Of a stretch of 64,000 bases of DNA, positions 6,759 through 15,943 are shown piece after piece (position 1 is the first letter of the stretch; the number at the start of each line of letters is the position of its first letter). The notes under the pieces are model-generated. The model saw only the letters and a program-made list of their open reading frames with translations. It did no database searches and had not been told where the DNA came from. The stretch lies in contig CAJFUF010000027.1 of NCBI GenBank assembly GCA_904420175.1, positions 1-64,000 of the forward strand. Reading direction: 5' to 3'. This stretch comes from Candidatus Schneewindia gallinarum. GTDB lineage: Bacteria > Bacillota > Clostridia > Oscillospirales > Ruminococcaceae. The position numbers were made by a program, and so were the translations under genes.

Positions 6759-8319
6759 ACTGTTTTACTGCACTTTTAAAAGAAAGCCAGCCAAGCCCCT
6801 TGGGGTAGCTCAGCCCGGATACGCCGGGCATACAGACAAGGGCGGTCTGCTCCTCATACACGGGCACCAGCACGCTGTCTGCGGCCAGAAGCTGCTCTGC
6901 CTGGAAAAACACGTCCGCCTGCGCTTGCTCGGAGGACAGGGATGAAACGGAGGAAAGCAGCCGGTCGTACGCGGCGTTCTGATAACCGTAAATGTTGGAA
7001 GGGCTGGAGGACAGGAACTGCCCGAGCACTGCCAGCGGGCTGTCGTAGTCGGCGGTAAGGGGAATCAGCGCGGCGTCATACTGGCCGGACTGGATGGCGG
7101 CAGTGATGTCCGCCGTGGTGCCGGTTTTTAAATTGATGTAGAAAGAAAGGTTCCTCTGCCAGTTTTGCAGAGCCGGCGCCAGTATCTCCTGCGCGCCGCT
7201 GTCCTGCGGCACCAACAGCGTCAGGGAAGGGATTTTCACAAGCCCAAGCTCTGACAGGGCGGCGCTGTAAAACTGTTTTGCGGTATCCGCATTGTAGCCG
7301 GGGAAAGGCGCCCCGGACAGAAGGGAGACATACGGTGTGCCGCCCACGGACACACTGCCGGGAATCAGGGAGGTGGCGCCCCGTTCAAGAGAGGCGCGGT
7401 TAAGGCCGTACAGCAGTGCGCTGCGCAGGTTGGCGCTGCGGAAGTAGTCGTTGCCCCGGTTGAACACAATGGCATAGACAGTCGTTCCCGCATAGACGGT
7501 TTCCGCGTCCCCGGCGGATACCCCCTCAGCAAGGCTACCGGGTAATACGGCCACGTCCGCCTGCCCGCTGTTCAGGGCGGACTGCGCGGCCTCCCCGTCC
7601 GCCACGCTGAGATAGATTACGGTGGGCAGCACGCTGTCCTTTCCGGCATAGGCGTCGTTCCTCCGAAGGGTTACCGAGCCGTCCGCCATATAGGTGATAC
7701 GGAACGGGCCGTTAAACAGCAGGGTGTCCCTGGACAGGCCGTATTTTCCTGCACTGTCCAGAAAAAACTGCCGGTTGCAGGGCAGCGCCCCCTTGCCTGC
7801 AAGCAGGTTTGGGAACAGGATGTTCCTGCTTTCCAACGTGAAGACCAGGGTGCGGCTGTCCTGCGCACGCACACCGAGGGAGGATACATCCGCCGTGCCT
7901 GCAAGTACGGCAGAGGCATTTTGAATACAGGTGTACTGCGACGCAAGGTCGGAGGGATAAGAGGACTGAAACATCCTCTCAAACGTAAAGACAAAATCGT
8001 CGGCGGTCAAGGGGGTCCCGTCCGACCAGGTAAGCCCCTCCTTCAGGGTGAAGGTGTACTGCAGTCCATCGTCGGAGACGGTGTAGCTTTCCGCACAGCC
8101 GTTTGCAAGGCTGCCGTCCTGCTGGAGGACCAGCAGCCCCTCCAAACAGTTCATCACAACCGTATCTGAAAAAAGGGAGGAGGAATACAGCGGATCCAAA
8201 TTGTCCGCGCTGCCGGGCAGGGAGACATTCAGCGCGCCGGAATTCCCGCCCCCGCAGCCGGAGAGAAGGCCCAAACAGACAAGACAGCACAAAAAAAGTG
8301 CTGTAAGCCGCCGTTTCAT
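6757..8319 (-). CDS. Oligopeptide-type ABC transporter substrate-binding lipoprotein
   Basis: Extracellular solute-binding protein of family 5 (OppA/DppA class), 520 residues. A signal peptide ends in a lipobox (LLSGC, lipidated Cys22). The signature region YTFTLKEGLTWSDGTPLTADDF lies near residues 90-111, and the domain is full length. These proteins capture peptides, nickel or similar ligands and hand them to an ABC permease. No permease or ATPase gene is adjacent, so it is an orphan binding protein or feeds a transporter encoded elsewhere. Confidence 0.9.
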   Translation of the reverse strand: MKRRLTALFLCCLVCLGLLSGCGGGNSGALNVSLPGSADNLDPLYSSSLFSDTVVMNCLEGLLVLQQDGSLANGCAESYTVSDDGLQYTFTLKEGLTWSDGTPLTADDFVFTFERMFQSSYPSDLASQYTCIQNASAVLAGTADVSSLGVRAQDSRTLVFTLESRNILFPNLLAGKGALPCNRQFFLDSAGKYGLSRDTLLFNGPFRITYMADGSVTLRRNDAYAGKDSVLPTVIYLSVADGEAAQSALNSGQADVAVLPGSLAEGVSAGDAETVYAGTTVYAIVFNRGNDYFRSANLRSALLYGLNRASLERGATSLIPGSVSVGGTPYVSLLSGAPFPGYNADTAKQFYSAALSELGLVKIPSLTLLVPQDSGAQEILAPALQNWQRNLSFYINLKTGTTADITAAIQSGQYDAALIPLTADYDSPLAVLGQFLSSSPSNIYGYQNAAYDRLLSSVSSLSSEQAQADVFFQAEQLLAADSVLVPVYEEQTALVCMPGVSGLSYPKGLGWLSFKSAVKQ

Positions 8320-8438
8320 CCAATATCCCTCCTTTCTTCCATTTAGTTATTATAGCATGCTTGCGGACGGCAATTCAATGAACCAGAAGTGAACGGACTG
8401 GGAAATTTGTAAAAAAACTGGAAATTTGAAAAACCGTG

Positions 8439-8492
8439 TGGTATAATGTCAAAAACGGACAGCGTGGCCTGGAGGCCATGCTGTCCGTTTTT
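8439..8492 (+). promoter_or_regulatory. Extended -10 promoter immediately followed by a terminator hairpin
   Basis: TGGTATAAT (8439-8447) is an extended -10 element. Starting four bases later, 8451-8469 pairs with 8474-8492 in a 19-bp stem with one G-T wobble, a TGGA loop and T5 at the end. A transcript from this promoter would be a terminated RNA of about 40 nt. Confidence 0.55.
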
Positions 8493-8577
8493 GCTTGTCA
8501 CAGCACCGGATTTCCAGCAGGCCGTTTACAGGGTATGAGAAAAACAAGAAAAAACATGCCTCGGATTTTCCCCCGCG

Positions 8578-8607
8578 TGTATAAAACGATTGGACGGCAC
8601 CACACTA
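8578..8607 (+). promoter_or_regulatory. Forespore sigma-G/F-like promoter of spoVT
   Basis: TGTATA (8578-8583), 17 bp, CACACTA (8601-8607). This matches the sigma-G consensus (TGHATA, 17-18 bp, CATACTA) at all but one position, and spoVT is a sigma-G gene in Bacillus. Confidence 0.6.
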
Positions 8608-8636
8608 GTAGAGTATCAGACAGGGAGGGAAAAACG

Positions 8637-9176
8637 ATGAAAGCCACTGGAATCGTAAGGAGAATTGACGACCTCGGCCGCGTGGTCATTCCGAAGGAAA
8701 TCCGACGCACCATGCACATCAGGGAAGGGGACCCGCTGGAAATTTACACCGATGAGGGCGGCCGCGTTATTTTTAAGAAATACTCGCAGATGGGAGAGCT
8801 GGGCGACACTGCCGCCAGCTGTGCGGAGACGCTGTACCGCGTCAGCGGCCTGGCTGCCGCCGTGTGCGACAAGGAAAAGGTGATTGCAGCAGCGGGCCTT
8901 TCCAAAAAGGAGCTGATAGGGAAAAAGATTTCCGTGCAAATGGCAGAACTGTTGGAAAAAAGGAAAAGCATTCCTGCGGACACCCTCGCAGGCCTGCGCA
9001 TGCAGGGCATCAAGGACTGTGACAGGATGATTGTAGCCCTGACGCCAATTAACAGTATGGGGGACATTTTGGGCGGCGTAATGCTGCTGGCGGATACGCC
9101 CGGCGCAGGGGACAGGCTGACGGAAAAGCTTTGTGAGGCAGGCGCCATGTTCCTGGGCAAACAGCTGGAAGATTAG
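8637..9176 (+). CDS. spoVT: Stage V sporulation regulator SpoVT
   Basis: Forespore transcription factor, 179 residues. The N-terminal AbrB-type swapped-hairpin DNA-binding domain (KATGIVRRIDDLGRVVIPKE, residues 2-50) is joined to a GAF-like C-terminal domain (about 55-178). SpoVT tunes sigma-G gene expression and spore coat/germination properties. The ATG at 8637 has GGGAGGG upstream; a longer open frame starting at 8436 is rejected because the conserved protein begins here. The gene indicates a spore-forming organism. Confidence 0.95.
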   Translation: MKATGIVRRIDDLGRVVIPKEIRRTMHIREGDPLEIYTDEGGRVIFKKYSQMGELGDTAASCAETLYRVSGLAAAVCDKEKVIAAAGLSKKELIGKKISVQMAELLEKRKSIPADTLAGLRMQGIKDCDRMIVALTPINSMGDILGGVMLLADTPGAGDRLTEKLCEAGAMFLGKQLED

Positions 9177-9180
9177 GGAA

Positions 9181-9210
9181 AAAGGAAACCCCTTAAAGGG
9201 TTTCCTTTTC
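9181..9210 (+). terminator. Intrinsic terminator of spoVT
   Basis: AAAGGAAACCC pairs with GGGTTTCCTTT around a CTTAAA loop, followed by T-rich sequence. Confidence 0.85.
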
Positions 9211-9217
9211 TTATGCC

Positions 9218-9247
9218 TTGACAAAATAAACCGGAGACAGGTATACT
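9218..9247 (+). promoter_or_regulatory. Promoter of the glycosyltransferase fusion gene
   Basis: TTGACA (9218-9223), 18 bp, TATACT (9242-9247). Confidence 0.75.
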
Positions 9248-9284
9248 GGTACAGAATGAAAAATAAGAAAAGACAGGATTGCCT

Positions 9285-10100
9285 ATGAAAGTATTGCTGA
9301 TTATTCCGGCCTATAACGAAGAAAAAAATATTGAAAGAGTGGTTGATCATCTGATTGACTGCTTTCCCCAATATGATTATCTTGTCGTCAATGATGGCTC
9401 GAAGGACAATACGGAGGCGATTTGTGAAAAACGCGGCTACCACCTGCTAAGCCTTCCTGTCAATCTTGGCCTGGCTGGGGCCTTTCAGGCGGGGCTGAAA
9501 TATGCGGATCGGCAAGGGTATGATTATGCCCTTCAGTTTGATGCCGACGGACAGCACCTTCCGGAGTGTATTGCCCCCATGCTGGAGGAGGCGCAGAAAG
9601 GCTATGACATTGTTGTCGGTTCACGATTTGTCACAAAGAAAAAACCGTTTACACTGAGAATGGTCGGAAGCCATTTAATTTCCTTTGCAATGCGGCTGAC
9701 CACAGGGAAAAGGGTGAAGGACCCAACTTCTGGAATGAGGATGTTCGGCAAACGGCTGAATCTTCGGTACACGTTGTTGTGGCTGTTATCTGCCTTTGTA
9801 CTACTTATCTTGGCAATTTTACCAGGAATTATCACAGAGGTTGCCCATCTCGTGGGAATTGCTTCCCCAGTCAACACAGTCTTTGTCCTTGAAGGCTTGT
9901 TTGTGCTGTTTATTTTGCTTTCCTTGACATCCATTGTTTCTGGGCTGAACAGAAAAATATACCGTCTTACGCAATACGAAGCCTTGTTGGAAGGCCGCGT
10001 TCGGGAACTGGAGAAAAAGCTGAATTTAGAGGGGAAAGAGCAATTGTTCCCCCTTGACAAAACGGCAGGGAAGGACTATACTGATAAAGTAAGTCAATAG
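9285..10100 (+). CDS. Glycosyltransferase family 2 / DUF2304 fusion protein
   Basis: 271 residues. Residues 1-158 are a GT-A glycosyltransferase of family 2 (IIPAYNEEKNIE, NDGSKDNT, FDADGQH at 85-91, VGSRF, DPTSGMRMF), close to polyprenyl-phosphate sugar transferases. The last part of that domain is missing. From about residue 159 the protein continues as the DUF2304 membrane domain without its first helix (YTLLWLLSAFVLLILAI, ASPVNTVF, then a basic coiled coil). GT2 and DUF2304 genes are normally separate neighbours, so this looks like an in-frame deletion fusion. Codon use is visibly AT-richer than in the flanking genes. ATG 9285 has AGGA at 9275-9278. Confidence 0.8.
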   Translation: MKVLLIIPAYNEEKNIERVVDHLIDCFPQYDYLVVNDGSKDNTEAICEKRGYHLLSLPVNLGLAGAFQAGLKYADRQGYDYALQFDADGQHLPECIAPMLEEAQKGYDIVVGSRFVTKKKPFTLRMVGSHLISFAMRLTTGKRVKDPTSGMRMFGKRLNLRYTLLWLLSAFVLLILAILPGIITEVAHLVGIASPVNTVFVLEGLFVLFILLSLTSIVSGLNRKIYRLTQYEALLEGRVRELEKKLNLEGKEQLFPLDKTAGKDYTDKVSQ

Positions 10101-10110
10101 GTTGAATGGT

Positions 10111-10139
10111 AAAGAGTGGGGCAACCCGCTCTTTCCTTT
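10111..10139 (+). terminator. Hairpin with GCAA tetraloop before rimP
   Basis: AAAGAGTGGG (10111-10120) pairs with CCCGCTCTTT (10125-10134) around a GCAA tetraloop, with one T-G wobble, then CCTTTA. It can end the upstream gene or act as a leader attenuator for the rimP operon; the weak T tract suggests partial termination. Confidence 0.6.
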
Positions 10140-10155
10140 ATGTTGGGAGGAAATC

Positions 10156-10632
10156 ATGGCCATAAGCAAAGGCAAGTCCATTGTGGAGGAAGTGACGGCC
10201 ATCGCCCTGCCGGAGGCAGAGCGGCTGGGGCTGTCCCTGTGGGATGTGCGATATGAAAAAGAGGGGTCGGAGTGGTTCTTAAAGGTTCTGATTGACAGAC
10301 CGCAGGGCGTTTCTGTGGACGACTGTGAGAACCTGTCCCGTGTCCTCAGCGACAAGCTGGACGAGACGGACCCCATTGAGGACAGCTACTACCTCGAGGT
10401 GTCCTCCGCGGGATTGGAGCGGGAGATTGTAAAGGAAGCACATTTTGCATACGCTTTAGGGAAAGCGGTTGTGTGCAAGCTGTACCGCCCGCTGGAAAAA
10501 CGCAAAAGCATCAGCGGCATTTTAAAAGAAAAACGGCCGGACAGTGTCCTTCTGTGCGAGGAAAACGGGGCCGAGACCGTACTGCCGTTAAAGGACATTG
10601 CCAGCATCAAGCTGCAAATCACCGATTTTTAG
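10156..10632 (+). CDS. rimP: Ribosome maturation factor RimP
   Basis: Assists maturation of the 30S subunit (S12 incorporation), cytoplasmic. 158 residues, normal length, with the N-terminal alpha/beta domain (about 10-85, including YLEVSSAGLERE) and a C-terminal SH3-like domain (about 90-158). The ATG at 10156 follows GGGAGG. First gene of the conserved rimP-nusA-infB cluster; nusA follows after 15 bases. Confidence 0.96.
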   Translation: MAISKGKSIVEEVTAIALPEAERLGLSLWDVRYEKEGSEWFLKVLIDRPQGVSVDDCENLSRVLSDKLDETDPIEDSYYLEVSSAGLEREIVKEAHFAYALGKAVVCKLYRPLEKRKSISGILKEKRPDSVLLCEENGAETVLPLKDIASIKLQITDF

Positions 10633-10647
10633 GGAGGAATGAGCAAA

Positions 10648-11709
10648 ATGAACACCGAATTTTTTGAGGCGCTCGCCCAGCTGGAAAAGGAGAAAGGTAT
10701 TCCGGAAGGGTATTTGCTGGAAAAAATCAAAAACGCCATTGTGATTGCGGTGCGCCGGGACTACGGCGCGGAGGAAAATGTCCTGGTGGACATTGACCCC
10801 GCCACGGGCAAGTTCGCGGTCGCCCTTCGCATGCAGGTGGTGGAAGAGGTGGAAAACCCTGCGGAACAGCTGACGCTGGACCAGGCCAAAACCTACTCCA
10901 AACGTGCGAAGATTGGCGGAACGGTGGACATCAAGCTGGAGACAAAGCAGTTCGGCCGTATTGCGGCCCAGACGGCGAAGCACATCATCCGTCAGGGCAT
11001 CCGCGAGGCGGAGCGCGGCATGATGCTGGAGGAATTCCAATCCCGCCAGCATGAGATTGTCACCGGCGTGGTCAGCCGCATTGACGAGCGGAAAGGCCTT
11101 GTCAGCGTGGAGATTGGCAAGTTTGAGACCATCCTTCCCCGGTCCGAGCAGGTGCAGAGCGAGGTCCTGCACGAGGGGGACCGTATCAAGGTGTATGTGG
11201 TAGATGTGCTGGGCGGCGAAAAAGGCCCCAAAATTATGATTTCCCGCACCCACCCCGGCCTTGTCAAACGCCTGTTTGAGATGGAGGTGCCGGAGATTTT
11301 CGACGGCACGGTGGAGATTAAGGCGGTGTCCAGGGAGGCGGGCTCCCGCACCAAGATTGCCGTCTGCTCCGACAACAAGGACGTGGACGCGGTGGGCGCC
11401 TGTATCGGGCCCAAGGGCGTGCGCGTCAGCAAAATTGTGGATGAGCTGGGCGGAGAGAAAATTGACGTTGTCAAGTACAGCGACGTCCCGGAGGAGTTTA
11501 TTGCCGCGGCCCTGTCCCCCGCCAACATTGTCTCCGTGCAGATTACAGATGAGGAGCAGCGCGCCTGCAAGGTCACCGTCCCGGACGAGCAGTTGTCCCT
11601 GGCCATTGGCAACAAGGGGCAGAACGCCCGCCTTGCGGCAAAGCTGACCGGATTTAAAATCGACATCCGGCCGGAAAGCGGCTTCTTCGGTGAGGACCCG
11701 GAGGAGTAA
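10648..11709 (+). CDS. nusA: Transcription termination/antitermination factor NusA
   Basis: RNA-polymerase-associated elongation factor that controls pausing, intrinsic termination and antitermination. 353 residues in the Firmicutes arrangement: N-terminal polymerase-binding domain (1-130), S1 domain (about 135-200), KH1 and KH2 (about 200-345, with GACIGPKGVRV and AIGNKGQNARLA). It lacks the C-terminal acidic repeats of proteobacterial NusA, as expected. ATG 10648 is preferred over 10639 because GGAGG at 10633-10637 is ten bases upstream of it. Confidence 0.97.
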   Translation: MNTEFFEALAQLEKEKGIPEGYLLEKIKNAIVIAVRRDYGAEENVLVDIDPATGKFAVALRMQVVEEVENPAEQLTLDQAKTYSKRAKIGGTVDIKLETKQFGRIAAQTAKHIIRQGIREAERGMMLEEFQSRQHEIVTGVVSRIDERKGLVSVEIGKFETILPRSEQVQSEVLHEGDRIKVYVVDVLGGEKGPKIMISRTHPGLVKRLFEMEVPEIFDGTVEIKAVSREAGSRTKIAVCSDNKDVDAVGACIGPKGVRVSKIVDELGGEKIDVVKYSDVPEEFIAAALSPANIVSVQITDEEQRACKVTVPDEQLSLAIGNKGQNARLAAKLTGFKIDIRPESGFFGEDPEE

Positions 11710-11730
11710 GCACAGAAAGGGAGGGTTCCC

Positions 11731-11988
11731 ATGCAGAAGAAAAAAATCCCCATGCGCATGTGCTGCGGCTGCGGCGAGATGAAGCCGAAGCGCGAGCTTG
11801 TGCGGGTGGTAAAAACCAAGGAAGGCGAAATCAGCCTTGACTTAACCGGGAAAAAGGCGGGACGGGGCGCCTACCTGTGCGCGGATGCGGCCTGCTTCAA
11901 GAAGGCACGCAAGGGCGGCAGGCTGGAGCGCGCCTTCGGCTGTGCCATCCCGGAAGAGGTTTATGATTCTTTGGAGGAGCAGCTGTAG
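11731..11988 (+). CDS. rnpM: RNase P modulator RnpM (YlxR)
   Basis: Small basic RNA-binding protein, 85 residues, of the YlxR/RnpM family, which binds RNase P RNA and modulates tRNA processing. The signature MCCGCGEMKPKRELVR near 10-25 and GRGAYLC near 46-52 are present. GGGAGG precedes the ATG. It lies in its conserved place between nusA and the L7Ae-like gene. Confidence 0.93.
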   Translation: MQKKKIPMRMCCGCGEMKPKRELVRVVKTKEGEISLDLTGKKAGRGAYLCADAACFKKARKGGRLERAFGCAIPEEVYDSLEEQL

Positions 11989-11989
11989 C

Positions 11990-12298
11990 ATGGACAGGAA
12001 TGACCGTCTGGTAGGGTTCCTCGGCCTGTGCCGCAGGGCAGGCGCAGTGACGCCCGGCTTTGACGCGGCCATGGAAAAGGTAAAGGCGGGCGCGGCGCAG
12101 CTGGTGCTGCTGGCCAAGGACTGCTCGCCCAAGACAAAAAAGGAAGCGGAATATTTTTGCGGCCGGCGGGTTCCGGTACTGACCCTGCCTGTGGAGATGG
12201 ACAGCATGGTCCATATCTTTAAAAAACGGGTGGCGGTCCTGGCCGTTTCAGATACAAATTTCGCTGCGAAATTAAGGACACTTTTACAGCAGCAGTAA
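11990..12298 (+). CDS. ylxQ: L7Ae/L30e-family RNA-binding protein YlxQ
   Basis: 102-residue protein of the ribosomal L7Ae family that recognises kink-turn RNA. The typical [12 protein letters not shown] and [11 protein letters not shown] segments are seen. ATG 11990 follows GGAGGAG located in the 3' end of rnpM, leaving one base between the genes. Its exact cellular role is still unclear in this family. Confidence 0.9.
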   Translation: MDRNDRLVGFLGLCRRAGAVTPGFDAAMEKVKAGAAQLVLLAKDCSPKTKKEAEYFCGRRVPVLTLPVEMDSMVHIFKKRVAVLAVSDTNFAAKLRTLLQQQ

Positions 12299-12312
12299 AG
12301 GAGCGATGTGGA

Positions 12313-14574
12313 ATGCTGATTAAGTACAAATTAGGCGATGTTGCCAAGGACTTCGGCAAACAGAATAAGGAGCTTATCGGGATCCTCAGCCGGTACTTTG
12401 AGGGGGAGAAGAAACACTCCACCAATTTGACGGAGGAGGAGTTGAATTTCCTGTTCGACTATTTGACGAAGCAGGCGGCGGTGGACAGCCTTGACAGCTT
12501 TTTTGCCGAGGCGGAGAAGAAATACGCCAAAGTAAAGGAAGAGCGGGAGAAAAAGGAGAAGGAGAAGGCGCAGAAGCCCCACGTGGCAAAGCCTGTCAAG
12601 CAGGCCGTGGTGGTGGACACAAGGCAGTCCAACGTCAACCTTGACAAGTACAATGAAAAATATGAAAGAATCGCTCCTGCACAGAAAACAAACAAGCAGC
12701 CCCAGCAGAACAAGCAGAAGCTGAACCAGCGTTCCGCCCAGCGCGGCAAACCCCGCCACTCCCGCAAGGATGCCGAGGCCGACAAGCTGCGCCGGATCCA
12801 GATTCAGAACCAGAAGAAGCGTCAGCTGGAAATCACCATCCCGGAGGAGATTGTGGTGGCGGAGCTGGCAAGCCGCTTAAAGGTCACTGCCAGCGAGGTG
12901 GTCAAACGCCTGATGATGTTAGGCGTCATGGCGGCTCAGACGCAGGTTATCGACTACGACACGGCCGCCATGGTGGCCATGGAGCTGGGCGCCAAGGTGG
13001 AGAAGGAAGTGGTCGTCACCATTGAGGAGCGGCTGATTGACGACAGCGAGGACACGGAGGAGAACCTGGTGCCGAGAAGCCCCGTTGTGGTGGTTATGGG
13101 CCACGTTGACCACGGTAAGACGTCGCTGCTGGACGCCATCCGCAACGCCCATGTCACCGACACCGAGGCGGGCGGCATCACCCAGCACATCGGTGCGTAC
13201 ACCGTCAAGGTGGGCGAGGGCAGCATGACATTCCTCGACACGCCCGGACATGCGGCGTTCACCTCCATGCGTGCGCGCGGCGCCTCCGTCACGGACATCG
13301 CCATTCTGGTGGTGGCCGCGGACGACGGCATCATGCCCCAGACGGTGGAGGCTATCAACCACGCCAAGGCCGCAGGCGTACCCATCATTGTGGCCATCAA
13401 CAAAATGGACCGGCCGGAGGCCAATGCCGACCGGGTGAAGCAGGAACTGACCGAGCACGGCCTCGTCTGTGAGGAGTGGGGCGGCGACGTCATCTGCGTG
13501 CCGGTTTCCGCGCTGAAGAAGGAGGGTATCGACACCCTGCTTGAGATGGTGCAGCTGGTGGCGGACGTGCAGGAGCTGAAGGCCAACCCGGATCGCGCCG
13601 CCAAGGGCGCCGTGATTGAGGCGCGCCTTGACAAGGGCAAGGGCCCGGTGGCCACGGTGCTTGTGCAGAACGGAACCCTGCACACCGGGGATATCCTTAT
13701 TGCGGGCACCGCTGTGGGCCGCGTCCGCTCCATGACAGATGACAAGGGCCGGAGAATTTCCGAGGCGGGCCCCTCCACACCGGTGGAGATTACCGGCCTT
13801 GCGGAGGTCCCTGCCGCAGGCGACATCGTGAACGCGGTGGCGGATGAAAAGCTGGCCCGCGAACTGGTGGAGGAGCGGAAACAGAAACAGAAAGAAGAGC
13901 AGTGGAATTCCTACCAGAAGGTTACGCTTGACACCCTGTTCTCCCAGATTGAGCAGGGCGAGGTTAAGGAATTGCCCATTATCGTTAAAGCGGATGTGCA
14001 GGGCTCGGTAGAGGCGGTGAAGCAGTCCCTTGAAAAGCTCTCCAACGACGAGGTGAAGGTCAAGGTCATCCACGGCGGCGTGGGCGCGGTGTCCGAGTCG
14101 GACATCATGCTGGCCACGGCGTCGGGCGCCATTGTGGTGGGCTTCAATGTCCGGCCTGAGCCGTCGGCCAAGGCCGCGGCGGAGGCGGACAATGTGGAAA
14201 TCCGGCTGTACCGCATCATCTACGACTGCATTGAGGATGTGGAGGCCGCCATGAAGGGTATGCTGGCCCCCAAAATCCGCGAGGTGGAGATGGCCCGTAT
14301 CGAGGTGCGCCAGGTGTACAAGATTACCGGCGTGGGCATTGTGGCAGGCTGCTACGTACAGGATGGCAAGGTCACAAGAAACTGCGAAATCCGCGTTGTC
14401 CGCGACGGTATCGTCATTGCGGAGGACAAGATGAGCAGCCTCAAACGCTTTAAGGACGACGTGAAGGAGGTTGCCAGCGGGTACGAGTGCGGCATCACCC
14501 TCGAAAAGTTCAACGACATCAAGGAAGGCGACATCTTCGAGGCGTATATCATGGAAGAGTACCGCGAAGACTAA
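12313..14574 (+). CDS. infB: Translation initiation factor IF-2
   Basis: GTPase that delivers initiator fMet-tRNA to the 30S subunit and promotes subunit joining. 753 residues: short N-terminal IF2N module, a charged Lys/Gln-rich linker to about 165, a second IF2N module ([20 protein letters not shown]), the G domain with GHVDHGKT at 263-270, DTPGH, and NKMD, then domains II, III and the tRNA-binding IV. AAAGGAG lies upstream of the ATG. Core of the translation cluster. Confidence 0.98.
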   Translation: MLIKYKLGDVAKDFGKQNKELIGILSRYFEGEKKHSTNLTEEELNFLFDYLTKQAAVDSLDSFFAEAEKKYAKVKEEREKKEKEKAQKPHVAKPVKQAVVVDTRQSNVNLDKYNEKYERIAPAQKTNKQPQQNKQKLNQRSAQRGKPRHSRKDAEADKLRRIQIQNQKKRQLEITIPEEIVVAELASRLKVTASEVVKRLMMLGVMAAQTQVIDYDTAAMVAMELGAKVEKEVVVTIEERLIDDSEDTEENLVPRSPVVVVMGHVDHGKTSLLDAIRNAHVTDTEAGGITQHIGAYTVKVGEGSMTFLDTPGHAAFTSMRARGASVTDIAILVVAADDGIMPQTVEAINHAKAAGVPIIVAINKMDRPEANADRVKQELTEHGLVCEEWGGDVICVPVSALKKEGIDTLLEMVQLVADVQELKANPDRAAKGAVIEARLDKGKGPVATVLVQNGTLHTGDILIAGTAVGRVRSMTDDKGRRISEAGPSTPVEITGLAEVPAAGDIVNAVADEKLARELVEERKQKQKEEQWNSYQKVTLDTLFSQIEQGEVKELPIIVKADVQGSVEAVKQSLEKLSNDEVKVKVIHGGVGAVSESDIMLATASGAIVVGFNVRPEPSAKAAAEADNVEIRLYRIIYDCIEDVEAAMKGMLAPKIREVEMARIEVRQVYKITGVGIVAGCYVQDGKVTRNCEIRVVRDGIVIAEDKMSSLKRFKDDVKEVASGYECGITLEKFNDIKEGDIFEAYIMEEYRED

Positions 14575-14649
14575 CGAAGAAACCGGAAAGCGGCAGAGGG
14601 GGGCGCGTGCGCACCCTTCCGCCGCTTTGCAAAAGGGGGATGTAACAGG

Positions 14650-14994
14650 ATGTCCTATAAAAATGCAAGACTGGCGGAGGATATCCGCCGGGAATTGACA
14701 GATATTTTCCGCACGCTGAAGGACCCGCGGGTCACGGGGCTTATCAGCATTGTGAAGGTGGAGCTGTCAAACGACCAGAGCTCCTGCAAGGTCTATGTCA
14801 GCTCGCTGGAGGGGCTGGAGGCCACAAAGGAGGCGCTGAAGGGCCTGAAAAGCGCAGCGGGCTACATCCGCAGGGAGGTGGGCCTGCGGGTCCCCATGCG
14901 CCGCAGCCCGGAGTTCCGCTTTGTTGCGGACGACTCCATCGCCTACAGCGCCAGACTGGAACAAAAACTGAAGGAGATAAGCGATGGGGAATAG
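14650..14994 (+). CDS. rbfA: 30S ribosome-binding factor RbfA
   Basis: KH-type cold-shock and 16S rRNA maturation factor, 114 residues. MSYKNARLAEDIRREL and the DPRVTGLISIVKVELSNDQS segment are characteristic. The 75-base gap after infB holds an imperfect GC-rich hairpin. The 3' end overlaps nrnA by 11 bases. Confidence 0.96.
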   Translation: MSYKNARLAEDIRRELTDIFRTLKDPRVTGLISIVKVELSNDQSSCKVYVSSLEGLEATKEALKGLKSAAGYIRREVGLRVPMRRSPEFRFVADDSIAYSARLEQKLKEISDGE

Positions 14995-15943
14995 GATTAC
15001 GCCGCATGAGGCGGCAGCGCGCCTTGCCGGCTGGGACGATATCCACCTGTACTGCCACAACGACCCGGACGGGGATACGGCGGGCAGCGCCTATGGGCTG
15101 TACTACGCCTTGAGGGCCATGGGCAAGCGGGTGTCCGTCCGCTGCCGGGACAGCCTGCCGGAAAAGTACAGCTACATGCTGAAGGACTATACCGACGCCT
15201 GCGCAGTGCCGCAGGTGCTGGTGGCGGTGGACACGGCGGACAAAAAGCTGCTGGCCCCGGACATGGCGGACCGGCACTTTTCCCTGTGCATTGACCACCA
15301 CCCCTCCAATACACTGTACGCGGACGAGGTGCTGTTAAGCGAACAGGCCCCCGCCACGGCGGAGCTGATGACAGAGCTTATCGGCCTGCTGGGCGTCCCG
15401 CTGACGCCGCTGATGGCGGACTGCCTGTTTACCGGCCTTGTGACGGACACCGGGTGCTTCCGCTACTCCTCCGTAACAGCGCACACCCTGCGCACAGCGG
15501 CCCGGCTGATGGACGCCGGGGCGCAGGCCTATGAAATCAACCGGCGCATGTTTGAGACAAAGACAAGAAGCCGCCTGATGATTGAGAAGGCGGCCCTTGA
15601 CTCCCTGCAGTTCTGCTGCGGGGGGAAAATTGCCGTCATCTCCCTGACAAGAAAGGAAATCGAACGCTCCGGCGCCATGGAGTGGGAGCTGGACGGCATT
15701 GCCGCCATGAGCAAGACCATTGAGGGCGTGGAAATCGGTCTGTTTGTGAAGGAGCGTGAGGATGGCGCCGTCAAGGCCTCCGTCCGCACCTCCCTGCAAT
15801 ACGACGCGTCTAAAATCTGCAGCCGCTTTGGCGGCGGCGGACATGCCCGTGCCGCCGGATGCGAGCTAAGGGACGTGGACATGAAAACAGCGGCGGAACT
15901 GCTGTGCAGTGCCGCCGGGGAAGAGCTGGCACAGCATGAATAG
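14984..15943 (+). CDS. nrnA: Bifunctional oligoribonuclease/PAP phosphatase NrnA (DHH family)
   Basis: DHH/DHHA1 phosphoesterase, 319 residues, which degrades short oligoribonucleotides and hydrolyses 3'-phosphoadenosine 5'-phosphate. Metal motifs visible are HNDPDGDTAGS near 26-36, VDTAD near 84, and DHH near 105 (IDHHPSN); the C-terminal DHHA1 GGGHARAAG is at about 285-293. Overlaps with rbfA upstream and truB downstream indicate translational coupling. Confidence 0.95.
   Translation: MGNRITPHEAAARLAGWDDIHLYCHNDPDGDTAGSAYGLYYALRAMGKRVSVRCRDSLPEKYSYMLKDYTDACAVPQVLVAVDTADKKLLAPDMADRHFSLCIDHHPSNTLYADEVLLSEQAPATAELMTELIGLLGVPLTPLMADCLFTGLVTDTGCFRYSSVTAHTLRTAARLMDAGAQAYEINRRMFETKTRSRLMIEKAALDSLQFCCGGKIAVISLTRKEIERSGAMEWELDGIAAMSKTIEGVEIGLFVKEREDGAVKASVRTSLQYDASKICSRFGGGGHARAAGCELRDVDMKTAAELLCSAAGEELAQHE

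Noticed and set aside
9218-10100. Mobile element carrying the AT-richer glycosyltransferase
   Set aside because: No transposase, terminal inverted repeats or target duplications could be seen at its borders.
12919-14073. Long frame antisense to infB
   Set aside because: The GTPase motifs of IF-2 fix the plus strand as coding; the antisense product resembles nothing.
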